From NCBI RefSeq assembly GCF_015277775.1, contig NZ_CP063849.1, forward strand, positions 7,641,501 through 7,705,500: a stretch of 64,000 bases of DNA. Reading direction: 5' to 3'. Positions 1 through 9,226 of the stretch are shown here, piece by piece (the stretch's first letter is position 1; the number at the start of each line of letters is the position of its first letter). The notes below the pieces were generated by a model, which was not told where the DNA came from, searched no databases, and saw only the letters and a program-made list of their open reading frames with translations. The stretch is from Paludibaculum fermentans (GTDB lineage Bacteria; Acidobacteriota; Terriglobia; Bryobacterales; Bryobacteraceae). A program made the translations under genes and the position numbers.

Positions 1-389
1 TTGTAGGCTCGCTTCCACTCGGCTTCGGTACAGAAGCCTTCGACGCGCTCCACCAGGACGCGGCCGTACCAGGAGCGGTCGAAGATGGCGATCTGGCCTT
101 TTTCCGGCAGCCGGCGCCAGAAGCGATAGAGGTAGTGGCGGGTCTTGTCTTCCCCTTGCGGCGCGCTGATGGGGTAAACGACGTAGCCGCGCGGGTCTAA
201 TTTCTCGGTGACGCGCTTGATGGCGCCACCCTTGCCGGCGGCGTCCCAGCCTTCGAAGGCGAGGACCACGGGGCGCTTCTGCTGGTACACCTGCCAACCG
301 AGCTCCCTGAGCTGGATCTGGCCGCGGGTGAGCCGTTTCGCATAGTCGGCACGATCGAGTTTCTGTTTGAGATCGAGGGTTTCCAGCAT
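1..389 (-). CDS. PPK2-family polyphosphate kinase / polyP:AMP phosphotransferase module (3' end outside window)
   Basis: The gene runs off the left edge, so only about 129 N-terminal residues are visible. They contain a Walker A-type loop (EGWDAAGKGG) and a Walker B/lid motif (FDRSWYGRV), followed by a VERVEGF segment typical of PPK2. The sequence closely follows what I remember of the catalytic second half of two-domain polyphosphate:AMP phosphotransferases, so it probably transfers phosphate between polyP and nucleotides in the cytoplasm. Its ATG (389-387) shares one base with the TGA of the preceding gene (391-389), so translation is probably coupled. It is the third gene of a ppk1-ppk2-ppk2 operon. 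The exact nucleotide preference (AMP, ADP or GDP) cannot be read from the sequence. Confidence 0.85.
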   Translation of the reverse strand, partial: MLETLDLKQKLDRADYAKRLTRGQIQLRELGWQVYQQKRPVVLAFEGWDAAGKGGAIKRVTEKLDPRGYVVYPISAPQGEDKTRHYLYRFWRRLPEKGQIAIFDRSWYGRVLVERVEGFCTEAEWKRAY

Positions 390-1198
390 CAGGCTTCTCC
401 GTTACCCTCGTTGTCCAGCGTGTCCATGATGCGCCGCAATTCGGCATCGTGGCGGATCTCCGCGGAGCCTTCCTCCACGGGCGGCACGTGGGGGCCCAGA
501 GCCTTTTCCAGGGCCGCATTGATGGTGAGGAAAACCTTGCGCCGGGCGTACCAGCGGGAGGTTGCCTCCACGATGGTCCACGGAGCGAATTCGCTCTCGG
601 TCAGTTCCAGCATCTCCTCGGCCGCTTCCAGGTACTGGTCGTAGAGTTTGTAGCGCGCCCAATCCTGGCTGGTGACGCGCCAGGATTCCAGCGGGTCGGC
701 CTCGATGTTCTCGAAGCGCCGCTTCTGCTCCTTCTTGCTGATGTGGAACCAGAACTTGAGAATGACGGTGCCGTCGTCGGCCAGCATTCGCTCGAAGTCG
801 AGGATGTCCTTGTAGGCTTTGCGCCAGGTCTTTTCGGGCACCACTTTTTCGACCCTCTCGTCCAGGACGCGGTGGTACCAGGAGTGGTCGAAGATGGTCA
901 TCTCTCCGCGATTGGGGGCCTTCAGCCAGAAGCGCCAGAGCCAGGGGTGATTCTGCTCGTAGGTGCGCGGCGGCTGGATGGAGTAGAGCTTGAAGCCGCG
1001 CGGATCCAGGCGCTGGGTGAGGGTGGAGATGGAGCTGCCTTTGCCGGCGGCGTCCCAGCCTTCAAAGAGGACGATGGAGGGGATGCGGTGGTCCCAGCAG
1101 GCCTTTTCGAGCGTATACAGCCGCCGCTGGAGCGCCGGCATCTCCTGCTTGTAGTCGGCACGCGCGAGCTTCCGTTTCAGGTTGACGTTTTCTAGCAT
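389..1198 (-). CDS. PPK2-family polyphosphate phosphotransferase, divergent copy
   Basis: A 269-residue single-domain PPK2 protein. The Walker A loop GWDAAGKGS is intact near residue 48. The second motif reads FDHSWYHRV instead of the usual FDRSWYGRV/FNRSWYNR, so an arginine that normally lines the polyphosphate/nucleotide site is a histidine. The ATG overlaps the last 7 nt of ppk1 (1192-1198), and the stop overlaps the start of the next PPK2 gene. In two-domain polyP:AMP phosphotransferases the first domain is the more degenerate one. This gene pair looks like the same arrangement split into two polypeptides, which is inference. It may be catalytic or may act as a structural partner of the downstream gene. 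Confidence 0.85.
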   Translation of the reverse strand: MLENVNLKRKLARADYKQEMPALQRRLYTLEKACWDHRIPSIVLFEGWDAAGKGSSISTLTQRLDPRGFKLYSIQPPRTYEQNHPWLWRFWLKAPNRGEMTIFDHSWYHRVLDERVEKVVPEKTWRKAYKDILDFERMLADDGTVILKFWFHISKKEQKRRFENIEADPLESWRVTSQDWARYKLYDQYLEAAEEMLELTESEFAPWTIVEATSRWYARRKVFLTINAALEKALGPHVPPVEEGSAEIRHDAELRRIMDTLDNEGNGEA

Positions 1199-3336
1199 CG
1201 GCTTTTCAGCAGGATCGCCTGGGCACTGTACGGTTTCTCGGACTCCTTGCGTTGGATTCGCTCATAGGTGCCGTCGGGCTTCATGCGGCGCGCTTTCACG
1301 TTGTCGGCCAAATAGACTGACAGGATTCTATCGCGGATCTGCCTCACCAGCGAGGCCCTTTGAATGGGGAACAGGGTTTCCACGCGGCGGTTGATGTTGC
1401 GCGGCATGATGTCGGCCGAGCCGATGTAGATTTCTTCTTCGCCGTCGTTGCGGAAGTAGAGAATGCGGCTGTGTTCCAGGAAGCGGCCCACCACGCTGAT
1501 GACGCGGATGTTGTCGCTGACGCCGGGCACGCCGGGCCGCAGGCAGCAGATGCCGCGGCAGAGGAGGTCGACCTGCACTCCGGCCTGTGACGCCTTGTAC
1601 AGCAGGCGGATGACGCGAGGGTCCACCAGCGCATTCATCTTCATGATGATGCGGGCGTCCTTGCCGGCTTTGGCGTGGGCGATCTCGCGTTGGATGAGCC
1701 CTTCGAGGCGCTGCCGCAGATTGATGGGCGCCACGAGGAGCTTGCGGTAGTCCGATTTGGCGGAGTAGCCGGTGAGGTAGTTGAAGAGATCGGTGCTGTC
1801 CGCGCCGAAGTCCTCGTCACAGGTAAACAGGCCCAGGTCCGTATAGAGATGCGCGGTGACGGCGTTGTAGTTGCCGGTGGAAAGGTGCACGTAGCGGCGC
1901 ATGAGGGTGCCCTCGCGGCGCACCACCATGGCCACTTTGCAGTGCACCTTCATGCCGACGAGGCCGTACACGACGTGAACGCCCTCTTTTTCCAGGGCGC
2001 GGGCCCACTCGATGTTGGACTCCTCGTCGAAGCGGGCTTTCAGCTCCACCAGGACGGCCACCTGCTTGCCGTTCTCGTTGGCTTCGAGCAGGGCTTCGAC
2101 GACGGGTGCGTTGCGGCCGACGCGGTAGAGCGTCATCTTGATGGCCAGCACCTGCGGGTCGCGCGCCGCCGCGCGGAGGAAGTCCACCACGGGCTGGAAG
2201 CTGTCGAAGGGCTGGTGCAGCAGGATATCGCCGCGGCGGACCATGCCGAAGATGTCCTCATCCTCAGCGAGTTGTTTCAGCGGAGCAGGCGTGAAGGGGG
2301 CATCCTTGAGTTCCGGACGGTCGAGCGAGGCCAGGTGCCGCAGGCGGACCAGGGAGAGCGGGCCTTCGGTTTTGTAGACGTCGGTGTCGTCGATCTCGAG
2401 GTTGGTCTTGAGGATCTCAAGCAGGCGCTCCGGCATTTGCTTTGGCACCTGCAGGCGGACGATGGCCCCGAAGCGGCGTTGGCGCACGCCTTCCTCGATG
2501 GTTTCGAGCAGGTCTTCCGCTTCGAGTTCCTGGATGGCCATTTCGGCGTCGCGGGTGACGTGGAAGGGATGCGACTCGACGATCTCCATGCCGGGGAACA
2601 GCGCACCGAGGTTGGCCTGGATCACCTGTTCGATCCAGACGAAAGACACGCCCTTGCCATTGCGTTTCAGGGCGCCGCGCTGCAGAGGCACCAATTGGGG
2701 CAGGGAATCGGGCACTTTGACGCGGGCGAAGTGTTCGACTCCGTTGGGATCGCGGATCAGCACCGACAGGTTCAGGCTGAGGTTTGAGATGTGAGGGAAG
2801 GGGCGGCCGGGATCGAAGGCGAGGGGCGTGAGCACCGGGTAGATGGTGTCGTCGAAGTAGCGCCGGGCATGGTCCTTCTGGTGCTCAGTCAGCTCCTTGT
2901 ATTCCAGGACGTGGATGCCGTGGGTGCGCAGTTCCTCCAGCAGCAGCCGCCGGCACGCCTGCGCATCCGCAAAGAGGGATTGGCAGTAGGTGCGGATAGC
3001 CTCCAGTTGGCGCGCTGGAGACATGCCGTCCGGACCGGCGTCGAGGATGCCGGATTCGATCTGGTTGGCCACGCCGGCCACGCGCACCATGAAGAACTCG
3101 TCCAGGTTGGAGCCGAGAATCGAGAGGAATTTGACGCGCTCCAGCAGGGGGTTGCTGGGATCGCGGGCCTCCTCCAGAACCCGGGACTGGAAAGCCAGCA
3201 GGCTGAGTTCCCGGTTCAGGTAGAGCGAAGGCGCATTGAGGTCGACCGGCGCCTGCTCCGGTTTCTCTTTCCTGGGGCTTCCTTTGGAGGTCGCGGCCGG
3301 AACTACTTTTTCTATTTTCCTTTTGTTGCCCGGCAT
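1192..3336 (-). CDS. ppk1: Polyphosphate kinase 1
   Basis: The protein has 714 residues from the ATG at 3336. An upstream in-frame extension to 3426 is less likely, because the conserved N-terminal block (LYLNRELSLLAFQSRV) begins about 40 residues after the chosen start. Hallmarks are SNLDEFFMVRVAG near the N-terminus, the KVHCK...RRYVHLSTGNYN block containing the autophosphorylated histidine region (E. coli His435 equivalent), and FLEHSRILYF containing the second conserved histidine (E. coli His592 equivalent). It makes long-chain polyphosphate from ATP, reversibly. It is the first gene of a three-gene polyP operon. The basic N-terminal tail (lysine/proline rich, about 35 residues) is an extension relative to the E. 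coli enzyme. The stop overlaps the next gene's start. Confidence 0.95.
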   Translation of the reverse strand: MPGNKRKIEKVVPAATSKGSPRKEKPEQAPVDLNAPSLYLNRELSLLAFQSRVLEEARDPSNPLLERVKFLSILGSNLDEFFMVRVAGVANQIESGILDAGPDGMSPARQLEAIRTYCQSLFADAQACRRLLLEELRTHGIHVLEYKELTEHQKDHARRYFDDTIYPVLTPLAFDPGRPFPHISNLSLNLSVLIRDPNGVEHFARVKVPDSLPQLVPLQRGALKRNGKGVSFVWIEQVIQANLGALFPGMEIVESHPFHVTRDAEMAIQELEAEDLLETIEEGVRQRRFGAIVRLQVPKQMPERLLEILKTNLEIDDTDVYKTEGPLSLVRLRHLASLDRPELKDAPFTPAPLKQLAEDEDIFGMVRRGDILLHQPFDSFQPVVDFLRAAARDPQVLAIKMTLYRVGRNAPVVEALLEANENGKQVAVLVELKARFDEESNIEWARALEKEGVHVVYGLVGMKVHCKVAMVVRREGTLMRRYVHLSTGNYNAVTAHLYTDLGLFTCDEDFGADSTDLFNYLTGYSAKSDYRKLLVAPINLRQRLEGLIQREIAHAKAGKDARIIMKMNALVDPRVIRLLYKASQAGVQVDLLCRGICCLRPGVPGVSDNIRVISVVGRFLEHSRILYFRNDGEEEIYIGSADIMPRNINRRVETLFPIQRASLVRQIRDRILSVYLADNVKARRMKPDGTYERIQRKESEKPYSAQAILLKSRC

Positions 3337-3490
3337 ATACGCTTCTAACAGGGTAGCGGACGGCCGCCACTGGCGCTGGGACGAGTTTCCCGCTCGACAA
3401 GATTGTGCGCCACGTTCTCTAATCAAACAAGGAGCCTGTGCCGCAGACAGCTTGAGGATGGCACCTGGCCGGGCAGGCTATGAGTACTTA

Positions 3491-5632
3491 ATGAGAGACG
3501 CTGGGAAACTACCCGCCTTCCGTTTGTGGACCAGTCTCCGCGTGCTGTTGAGCGTGGTTGCTGTGGTGGCGTGCGGCGGGGCCGCCGTGCTGATCTGGCA
3601 TCTCGGTATGTACCGGACGCTCAGCCAGCACGCGTTCCGCGTGGGTGCGGACAATGCTCCACCTTACAGTGTGCTGCGGCCGGGCCAACCGCCTACTGGT
3701 CTGGCTGTCGAAGTCCTGAGAGAAGCAGCGCGGCGCAAAGGCATCCGGCTGATCTTCGTGGAGACGCAGGTCGGGGTGGATGAAGCGTTCCGGCGCAATC
3801 TGGTGGATCTGTGGCCAGCGGCGACCGACACGCCGGAGCGGCGCAAGTGGCTGCATGTCTCCGATCCCTGGCTGATGAACCGGCTGTGCATCGTTTCCCG
3901 CAGCGACAACCCGGTCCACGCGATCGCCGACCTCAAGAACAAGCGTGTCGGCAGCGTTTACCTGCGCATCGTGAAAGAGATCGGCGGGCCGAATCCGCCG
4001 CCGGGCATGACCGCGCGAGAGGTTCCGGGCCGTGCGGAAGGGCTGCTTGCCCTCTGCCGGGGCGAGGTGGAGGCGAGCATTATCGAGCAGCGCTTCCTGG
4101 AGCAGAAACTGCTTGTCCGGCCGGCCGCCTGCGATGGGGTTTCGCTGGTTGTCATGAATGTGCCGAGCGCCGACCGCATGCTTTCGGTGCTCGCCAATGA
4201 ACAGAGTGCGGCGGCGGCGATCATGTTGCGCAAAGGGATCACTGAGATGAGCCGCGACGGTTCGTTCACGCACATCCTGGACTTCTGGTCCTCGTTCATG
4301 GGGAATGAAATGCGAATCGTTTCGGAGCTGGAGACGAAGGCCCGGCAGTCGCGCATTTCGTTCTATGGCACCGTGCTGCTGGCGATCATGGGCATCGTGC
4401 TGGTGGTGCAGAACGGCAGGCTGCGGCACGCCAACCGGCTGGCGGGCGCCGCCACACGGGCCAAGAGCGATTTTCTGGCCTCCATCAGCCACGAGATCCG
4501 TACGCCGATGAACGGGATACTGGGGATGTCGCACATCCTGCTGGAATCGCCCCTGCCGCGGGAGCAGCGTGAGCACGTGCAGATTATCGAGAGTTCCGGG
4601 CAGTCGCTGCTCCGCCTGATCAATGACGTCCTGGATTTCTCCAAGATCGAGGCCGGCAAACTGACGATCGAGCAGGAGGCCTTCAACCTGCGCCAACTGG
4701 TGCAACAGGTGGCGGCCCTGGTGCTGCCGAGCGCGGAAGCCAAAGGGCTCAAGTTAAACCTCTCGGTCGCCGGCGACCTGCCCGCGATGCTGGAGGGCGA
4801 CCCTGGCCGCATTCGGCAGGTGCTGCTGAACCTGGTGGGCAACGCCGTGAAATTCACTGAACAGGGCGCGGTGAGCGTGGAAGTTTCGATGGGGGAGGCT
4901 TCCGGCGAACTGGTGGCCGTGCGGATTGCCGTGCGCGATACGGGCATCGGTGTGGCGGCTGAGAATCTGCCCCACCTCTTTGAGAAGTTCTACCAGGCTG
5001 ACTCTTCCGCGTCCCGGCGCTTTGGCGGCACGGGCCTGGGGCTCTCCATCAGCCATGAGCTGATCCACCTGATGGGCGGCACGATCCAGGTGGAAAGCCA
5101 GCCTGGCACCGGCTCCAATTTCTGCGTGGAGCTCAAGCTGCGCCGGATCTCCGGAGTCTGGCAGGATGAGCTGGTTCCCGAGCCTGCCGCCGCGGCGAAC
5201 CTCCCGCCGACGCCGCGAGAGGGTTTGAAGGTGCTGCTGGTGGAAGACAACAAGGTCAATCAGCGAGTGGCGACACGGTTCCTGCAGCGCCTGGGCTGCG
5301 AGGTGGAACTCGCCGAGAACGGGTTGATCGCGCTGGACCGGGTCCGCGTGCTGGCGGACGGGTCGCGGTTCGATCTCATCCTCATGGATTGCTTCATGCC
5401 CGTGATGGACGGCTTTGTCGCCACGCGGAGCATCCGGGCCGTGGAGACTGCCGCCGGATGGCGGACTCCTGTCGTGGCGATGACGGCGTCCCTGCTGGAG
5501 GAAGACCGCCGGCGCTGCCGCGAAGCCGGCATGGACGACTACATTCCGAAGCCTGTGGATCCGGCTGAACTGCGACGGGTGGTGGCCCGCTTCGCTCCCG
5601 CGAAGGACGCGAGCCGGCCGGAGTCTGCCTGA
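3491..5632 (+). CDS. Hybrid sensor histidine kinase with periplasmic solute-binding-like sensor and C-terminal receiver
   Basis: The protein has 713 residues from the ATG at 3491; an in-frame ATG at 3458 is the alternative. The order is: transmembrane helix near residues 14-36; a periplasmic SBP_bac_3-like region about 45-270 (FRVGADNAPPYS, GLAVEVLREA); a second membrane helix (VLLAIMGIVLVV); HisKA with the H-box SHEIRTPMNG; HATPase_c with N-box (NAVKFTEQG), DTGIGV and GGTGLGLSIS; and a receiver domain with LVEDN, the phospho-acceptor in LILMDCFMPVMDG, and a terminal IPKPVD lysine. The architecture resembles BvgS/EvgS-type kinases that sense small ligands in the periplasm. No separate response regulator lies next to it, so output probably goes through an unlinked partner. 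It is divergent from ppk1 with about 150 bp between starts. Confidence 0.88.
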   Translation: MRDAGKLPAFRLWTSLRVLLSVVAVVACGGAAVLIWHLGMYRTLSQHAFRVGADNAPPYSVLRPGQPPTGLAVEVLREAARRKGIRLIFVETQVGVDEAFRRNLVDLWPAATDTPERRKWLHVSDPWLMNRLCIVSRSDNPVHAIADLKNKRVGSVYLRIVKEIGGPNPPPGMTAREVPGRAEGLLALCRGEVEASIIEQRFLEQKLLVRPAACDGVSLVVMNVPSADRMLSVLANEQSAAAAIMLRKGITEMSRDGSFTHILDFWSSFMGNEMRIVSELETKARQSRISFYGTVLLAIMGIVLVVQNGRLRHANRLAGAATRAKSDFLASISHEIRTPMNGILGMSHILLESPLPREQREHVQIIESSGQSLLRLINDVLDFSKIEAGKLTIEQEAFNLRQLVQQVAALVLPSAEAKGLKLNLSVAGDLPAMLEGDPGRIRQVLLNLVGNAVKFTEQGAVSVEVSMGEASGELVAVRIAVRDTGIGVAAENLPHLFEKFYQADSSASRRFGGTGLGLSISHELIHLMGGTIQVESQPGTGSNFCVELKLRRISGVWQDELVPEPAAAANLPPTPREGLKVLLVEDNKVNQRVATRFLQRLGCEVELAENGLIALDRVRVLADGSRFDLILMDCFMPVMDGFVATRSIRAVETAAGWRTPVVAMTASLLEEDRRRCREAGMDDYIPKPVDPAELRRVVARFAPAKDASRPESA

Positions 5633-5679
5633 ATCCACCTATCGATTGAGCCCCGGGCCGGATCTTCTAATATCGTAGA

Positions 5680-7671
5680 GTGACTGAGCCGGACCCCCAA
5701 CTGCGCGAGCTGACCGTCAAATCGGTTTTCCTCGGACTTTTCCTGGCCTTTGTATTCGGCGCCGCCAACGCCTACCTCGGGATGAAGGCCGGGCAGACCG
5801 TGGCCGCCACCATTCCGGCGGCGGTGATTGCCATGGCTTTGTTCCGGATTCCCGCGTTTCGCGGCGGCCTGCTGGAGCAGAACATTGCGCGTACGGCGGC
5901 CAGCGTCGGGGAGGCTCTGGTGGCCGGAGCGATCTTCACTCTGCCGGCGTTCCTGCTGGTGGAGATTGACGGGCAGAAGCTGTGGGCGGATCTGCGGGGG
6001 CACTACTGGCAAGGCGTCGTGATCCTGCTGGCGGGCGGGCTGGCCGGGATCTTCTTCATCATCCTGCTGCGGCGCGCGCTGTGCGTCGAGGCGGGTCTGC
6101 CGTTTCCGGAGAGCGTGGCCAGCTATGAGATCGTCAAGGCCGGGCAGGAGTCCGGCGACGCTCCGCGGTTGGTGTTTGGCGGGATGGCGTTCGGCGGGCT
6201 GATCCAGATTCTCAAGAGCGACAAAGGGCTGCAGATCTTCCAGGAGTACGCCGAAGGCTTCATCGCCTTCCCCCGCAGTGTCGTACGCCACTTCAATTTC
6301 TCCAAGGCGCCTATCGGAGCGGTCACGCACCAGGGCGGCATTCCCTGGTCGACGCCCGCATTGTCGCCTGCCCTGATCGGCATCGGTTATATCATCGGGC
6401 CGGAGTTGGCGTCGATCAACGTGGCGGGCGGGTTTCTCGCGTGGTGGGTATTGATCCCGCTGCTGCTGTTCTTCGATCCGGATCTGTCGAATCGCATCGG
6501 CGGAGCCGGGCACGATGTCGCTGCCTACACGCTCTGGTACAACATCGTGCGGCCCATCGCGGTGGGCATGATGCTGGTGGGCGCCGCGAATACGATGTTC
6601 TCGATGCGGAAGTCCATCGCGGAGTCGCTGATGGGCGCCTTCCGGGCTTCGGCGAAGTCGGCTCACGCGAGCGGGGAGGTGCCGCGCACGGAACGCGATA
6701 TTCCGACGAAGTGGGTGCTGCTGTGCATCCTGGCGCTCTTTGTGCCGGTCACGGCGATCTATTACGGGTTCACGGGCGGCATTGGGACGGCGATGGGTAC
6801 GGCGCTGGTCATGGGTGGCGCGGGGTTCCTGCTTTCGGCGGTCGGCGGGTACCTGGTGGGGCTGGTGGGCAGCTCGAACCAGCCGCTGAGCGGGCTGACG
6901 CTCTCCGCACTGATCCTTTCCGCATTGCTGATGCAGGCCATGGGCGTGAAGGGTGCGGCGGGTGTGGCGGCGGTTTTGGGTGTGGCGGCCGTGGTGGCCG
7001 TGGCCGTCTCCGTTTCCGGGTCGCTGATCCAGGATCTGAAGGCGGGACATCTGCTGGGCGGTACGCCGTGGAAGATGCAGGTGGTCGAGATCCTGGCCGT
7101 GATCCTGCTGTCGGTCTTCCTGATGGGGCCCATCATTGCGCTGCACGAGGCGAATCTGTCCACCGGCGGGATTGGCGGACGCGCGCTGCCGGCGCCGCAG
7201 GCCGGACTGATGGCGCAACTCGCCAAGGGCATCGTCAGCGGCGACATGGCCTGGGGGCTCCTGGCTATCGGTGCGGCGTTCGGATTGGCCCTGCTGCTGT
7301 GTGGGGCACGGGCCATGATGCTAATCGCAGTGGGCATGTACCTGCCGTTTGATACGAGCTCCGCCATCTTCCTGGGCGGGCTCATCAAGTGGGTGGCGGA
7401 CAAGGTGATGGCTTCGTATGGTCCCGAGATCAAGGCGAAGGCGGAGGAGGCGGGGACGCTGCTGGCGTCCGGGCTGATTGCCGGAGAGGCCGTTGTCGGC
7501 ATTCTGCTGGCTGTGCTGTTCCTGACTGGCGTTTCGTCGATTACGCACGTTTTCAGCGGGACGGACCAGTTCTCGTGGTTCCCGGCGTGGGGCGGGTGGC
7601 TGTCGTGGCTGCCGATGGCGGCGATCGCCTGGGTCCTGATCCGGGTGCCGATGCGGCGTTCCGGTCAGTAG
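5680..7671 (+). CDS. OPT-family oligopeptide transporter
   Basis: A 663-residue polytopic membrane protein with roughly 14-16 hydrophobic segments. The N-terminus (ELTVKSVFLG, then GAANAYLGMKAGQTVAATIP) is the family signature of bacterial OPT/YSL-type transporters, which import peptides or metal-peptide chelates with protons. The start is a GTG at 5680; the conserved ELTVK block begins nine codons later, so little can be missing. The Shine-Dalgarno is weak. The gene ends convergently with the following hydrolase and the two coding regions overlap by 7 nt, leaving no room for a terminator. The substrate cannot be inferred beyond peptide-like compounds. A GGT and a beta-lactamase-fold hydrolase lie within 6 kb, consistent with peptide scavenging but not proof of linkage. 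Confidence 0.9.
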   Translation: MTEPDPQLRELTVKSVFLGLFLAFVFGAANAYLGMKAGQTVAATIPAAVIAMALFRIPAFRGGLLEQNIARTAASVGEALVAGAIFTLPAFLLVEIDGQKLWADLRGHYWQGVVILLAGGLAGIFFIILLRRALCVEAGLPFPESVASYEIVKAGQESGDAPRLVFGGMAFGGLIQILKSDKGLQIFQEYAEGFIAFPRSVVRHFNFSKAPIGAVTHQGGIPWSTPALSPALIGIGYIIGPELASINVAGGFLAWWVLIPLLLFFDPDLSNRIGGAGHDVAAYTLWYNIVRPIAVGMMLVGAANTMFSMRKSIAESLMGAFRASAKSAHASGEVPRTERDIPTKWVLLCILALFVPVTAIYYGFTGGIGTAMGTALVMGGAGFLLSAVGGYLVGLVGSSNQPLSGLTLSALILSALLMQAMGVKGAAGVAAVLGVAAVVAVAVSVSGSLIQDLKAGHLLGGTPWKMQVVEILAVILLSVFLMGPIIALHEANLSTGGIGGRALPAPQAGLMAQLAKGIVSGDMAWGLLAIGAAFGLALLLCGARAMMLIAVGMYLPFDTSSAIFLGGLIKWVADKVMASYGPEIKAKAEEAGTLLASGLIAGEAVVGILLAVLFLTGVSSITHVFSGTDQFSWFPAWGGWLSWLPMAAIAWVLIRVPMRRSGQ

Positions 7672-9221
7672 GGCTTGGCGTCGGCGGCGACCGGCCGCAG
7701 GAAGAGATCGTGGAAGTCGAAGCTGAAGTCGGTGAGCGGCGAGACCGCGACCATCTTGGCGGAATCGATCTTGCCGTCGGGCTTCAGTGAAAACGTCATG
7801 TAAGCGTCCGCGAGCAGGGTGCGGTCGTTCCAGCGCGCGACAAACGTGTCGTACTGCCAGTGCACCAGTTCGCCGGTCAAGGAGGGGGAATGGCTGAAGC
7901 GGATCAGCAGCTTACCGTCCTTCTCCTCGATCAGGACGTCGCCGTACCAGGCATCGCGGAAGCGCCCGGCATAGCTGCTTAAAGGCAGGGCAGGTTTTGA
8001 AGCCGGATTGTGGGCAGCGACCGCCTTGCTGATGTTTTCACCGGCCTCGTCCAGGCGCGTGGCCTGGTAGGTGGCATAGGCTCCGACCCAATCCTTGGTC
8101 GGGGCGTTGAGATAGTGGTCCAGCACCGTGTAGGTGACTGCATTGAAGGCCGCGCCGACCTCCTGATTGGTGAAAACCAAAACGCCCAGCTTGAGCGACG
8201 GGATCATCGTGACGCGCGTGACCATGCCGGCCAGGCCGCCGGTATGATGAATCATCCTGGCGCCGCGGTAGTCTGACACCACCCAGCCTAGCCCGTAGGC
8301 CTGGAAGTTCGGCTTGGACTCGGAGAGTTCGCCGGGCGGGTTGCCCAGGGGCATCACCGTTTGGGCCGACCACATCTCCTGGCTCTGTTTGGCGCTGAAG
8401 AGGCGGGTTCCGTTGTACTCGCCGCCATTCAACTGCGCGACGACCCAGTGGGCCATCTCATTGACGCTCGAGTTGATGGCGCCGGCTGGTGCGTTGTTGT
8501 CGAGATTGGTGAGGGCGATGGGCTCCAGCTTCCCCTCGGCCGCGGCGTGCGGAGTCGCGTAGTCCATGCCCGGCTTGAGGACGGTGGAACTGGTGGTGGA
8601 ACGGGTCATGCCCAGCGGCTTGAAGAAGCGTTCACGAACGAAAGCGTCCCACGGCTTGCCGCTGACCGCTTCGATCACCTGGCCGGCCACCAGATAGAGC
8701 ACGTTGTCGTAGGCATAGCGGCTGCGGAAGCTGGTCGCGGGGCGCACCCAGCGCAGGCGCTTCACGATTTCAGCGGAGCTCAGGTTGCTGGTGGGAAAGA
8801 ACATCAGGTCGCCCGCGCCCAGGCCCAGGCCGCTGCGGTGCACCAGCAGGTCGCGGACGGTCATTTCGCGTGTGACGTAGGGATCGTACATCTGGAAAGC
8901 CGGCAGGTACTGGATCACGGGATCGTCCCAGCGGAGCTTGCCCTCATCCACCAGCATGGCCAGCGACGCGGAGGTGAACGCCTTGGTGTTGGAGGCGACG
9001 CCGAAGAGGGTGTCAGCCGTCACGGGGGCCGGATCCCCCAGCTTCCGCACACCATAGCCCTTGGCCATCACCAACTGGCCGTCCTTGATGACCCCCACGG
9101 CGATGCCGGGCACGTTGAACTCCTTCAAAGCACGTTCTACGACGGAGTCAAGATTCGGCTGCGCGAGGCCGAAGGATGGCAGTGCGAGGGCGAGGGTGAG
9201 AAGGGCGGTTGCGAGACGCAT
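7665..9221 (-). CDS. Secreted serine hydrolase, class C beta-lactamase / D-peptidase fold, with C-terminal DUF3471-like domain
   Basis: A 518-residue protein with a clear signal peptide ending near residue 21 (ALPSFGLAQ). The beta-lactamase-fold motifs are in order: SNTK (catalytic Ser and Lys of S-x-x-K) near residue 80, YDN (Y-x-N) near residue 165, and HTGG (KTG-equivalent) near residue 327. Residues about 420-510 form a lipocalin-like tail of the DUF3471 type found in many bacterial members. Likely substrates are D-amino-acid peptides, esters or cell-wall peptides. True beta-lactamase activity is not implied. The gene is monocistronic and its stop overlaps that of the OPT transporter. Confidence 0.85.
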   Translation of the reverse strand: MRLATALLTLALALPSFGLAQPNLDSVVERALKEFNVPGIAVGVIKDGQLVMAKGYGVRKLGDPAPVTADTLFGVASNTKAFTSASLAMLVDEGKLRWDDPVIQYLPAFQMYDPYVTREMTVRDLLVHRSGLGLGAGDLMFFPTSNLSSAEIVKRLRWVRPATSFRSRYAYDNVLYLVAGQVIEAVSGKPWDAFVRERFFKPLGMTRSTTSSTVLKPGMDYATPHAAAEGKLEPIALTNLDNNAPAGAINSSVNEMAHWVVAQLNGGEYNGTRLFSAKQSQEMWSAQTVMPLGNPPGELSESKPNFQAYGLGWVVSDYRGARMIHHTGGLAGMVTRVTMIPSLKLGVLVFTNQEVGAAFNAVTYTVLDHYLNAPTKDWVGAYATYQATRLDEAGENISKAVAAHNPASKPALPLSSYAGRFRDAWYGDVLIEEKDGKLLIRFSHSPSLTGELVHWQYDTFVARWNDRTLLADAYMTFSLKPDGKIDSAKMVAVSPLTDFSFDFHDLFLRPVAADAKPY

Positions 9222-9226
9222 TTTGA

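Noticed and set aside
449-1195. 248-codon plus-strand open frame opposite the PPK2 gene
   Set aside because: Long antisense frames are expected in GC-rich coding DNA. It has no Shine-Dalgarno, and the protein has no motif; the minus-strand frame carries clear PPK2 motifs.
1675-2787. 370-codon plus-strand open frame opposite ppk1
   Set aside because: Rich in His, Val, Gly and Glu as mirror images of the ppk1 codons; no start signals or domain.
5539-7218. 559-codon minus-strand open frame across the OPT transporter
   Set aside because: Arg/His/Gln-rich composition is the antisense of membrane-protein codons; the plus frame has the full OPT signature.
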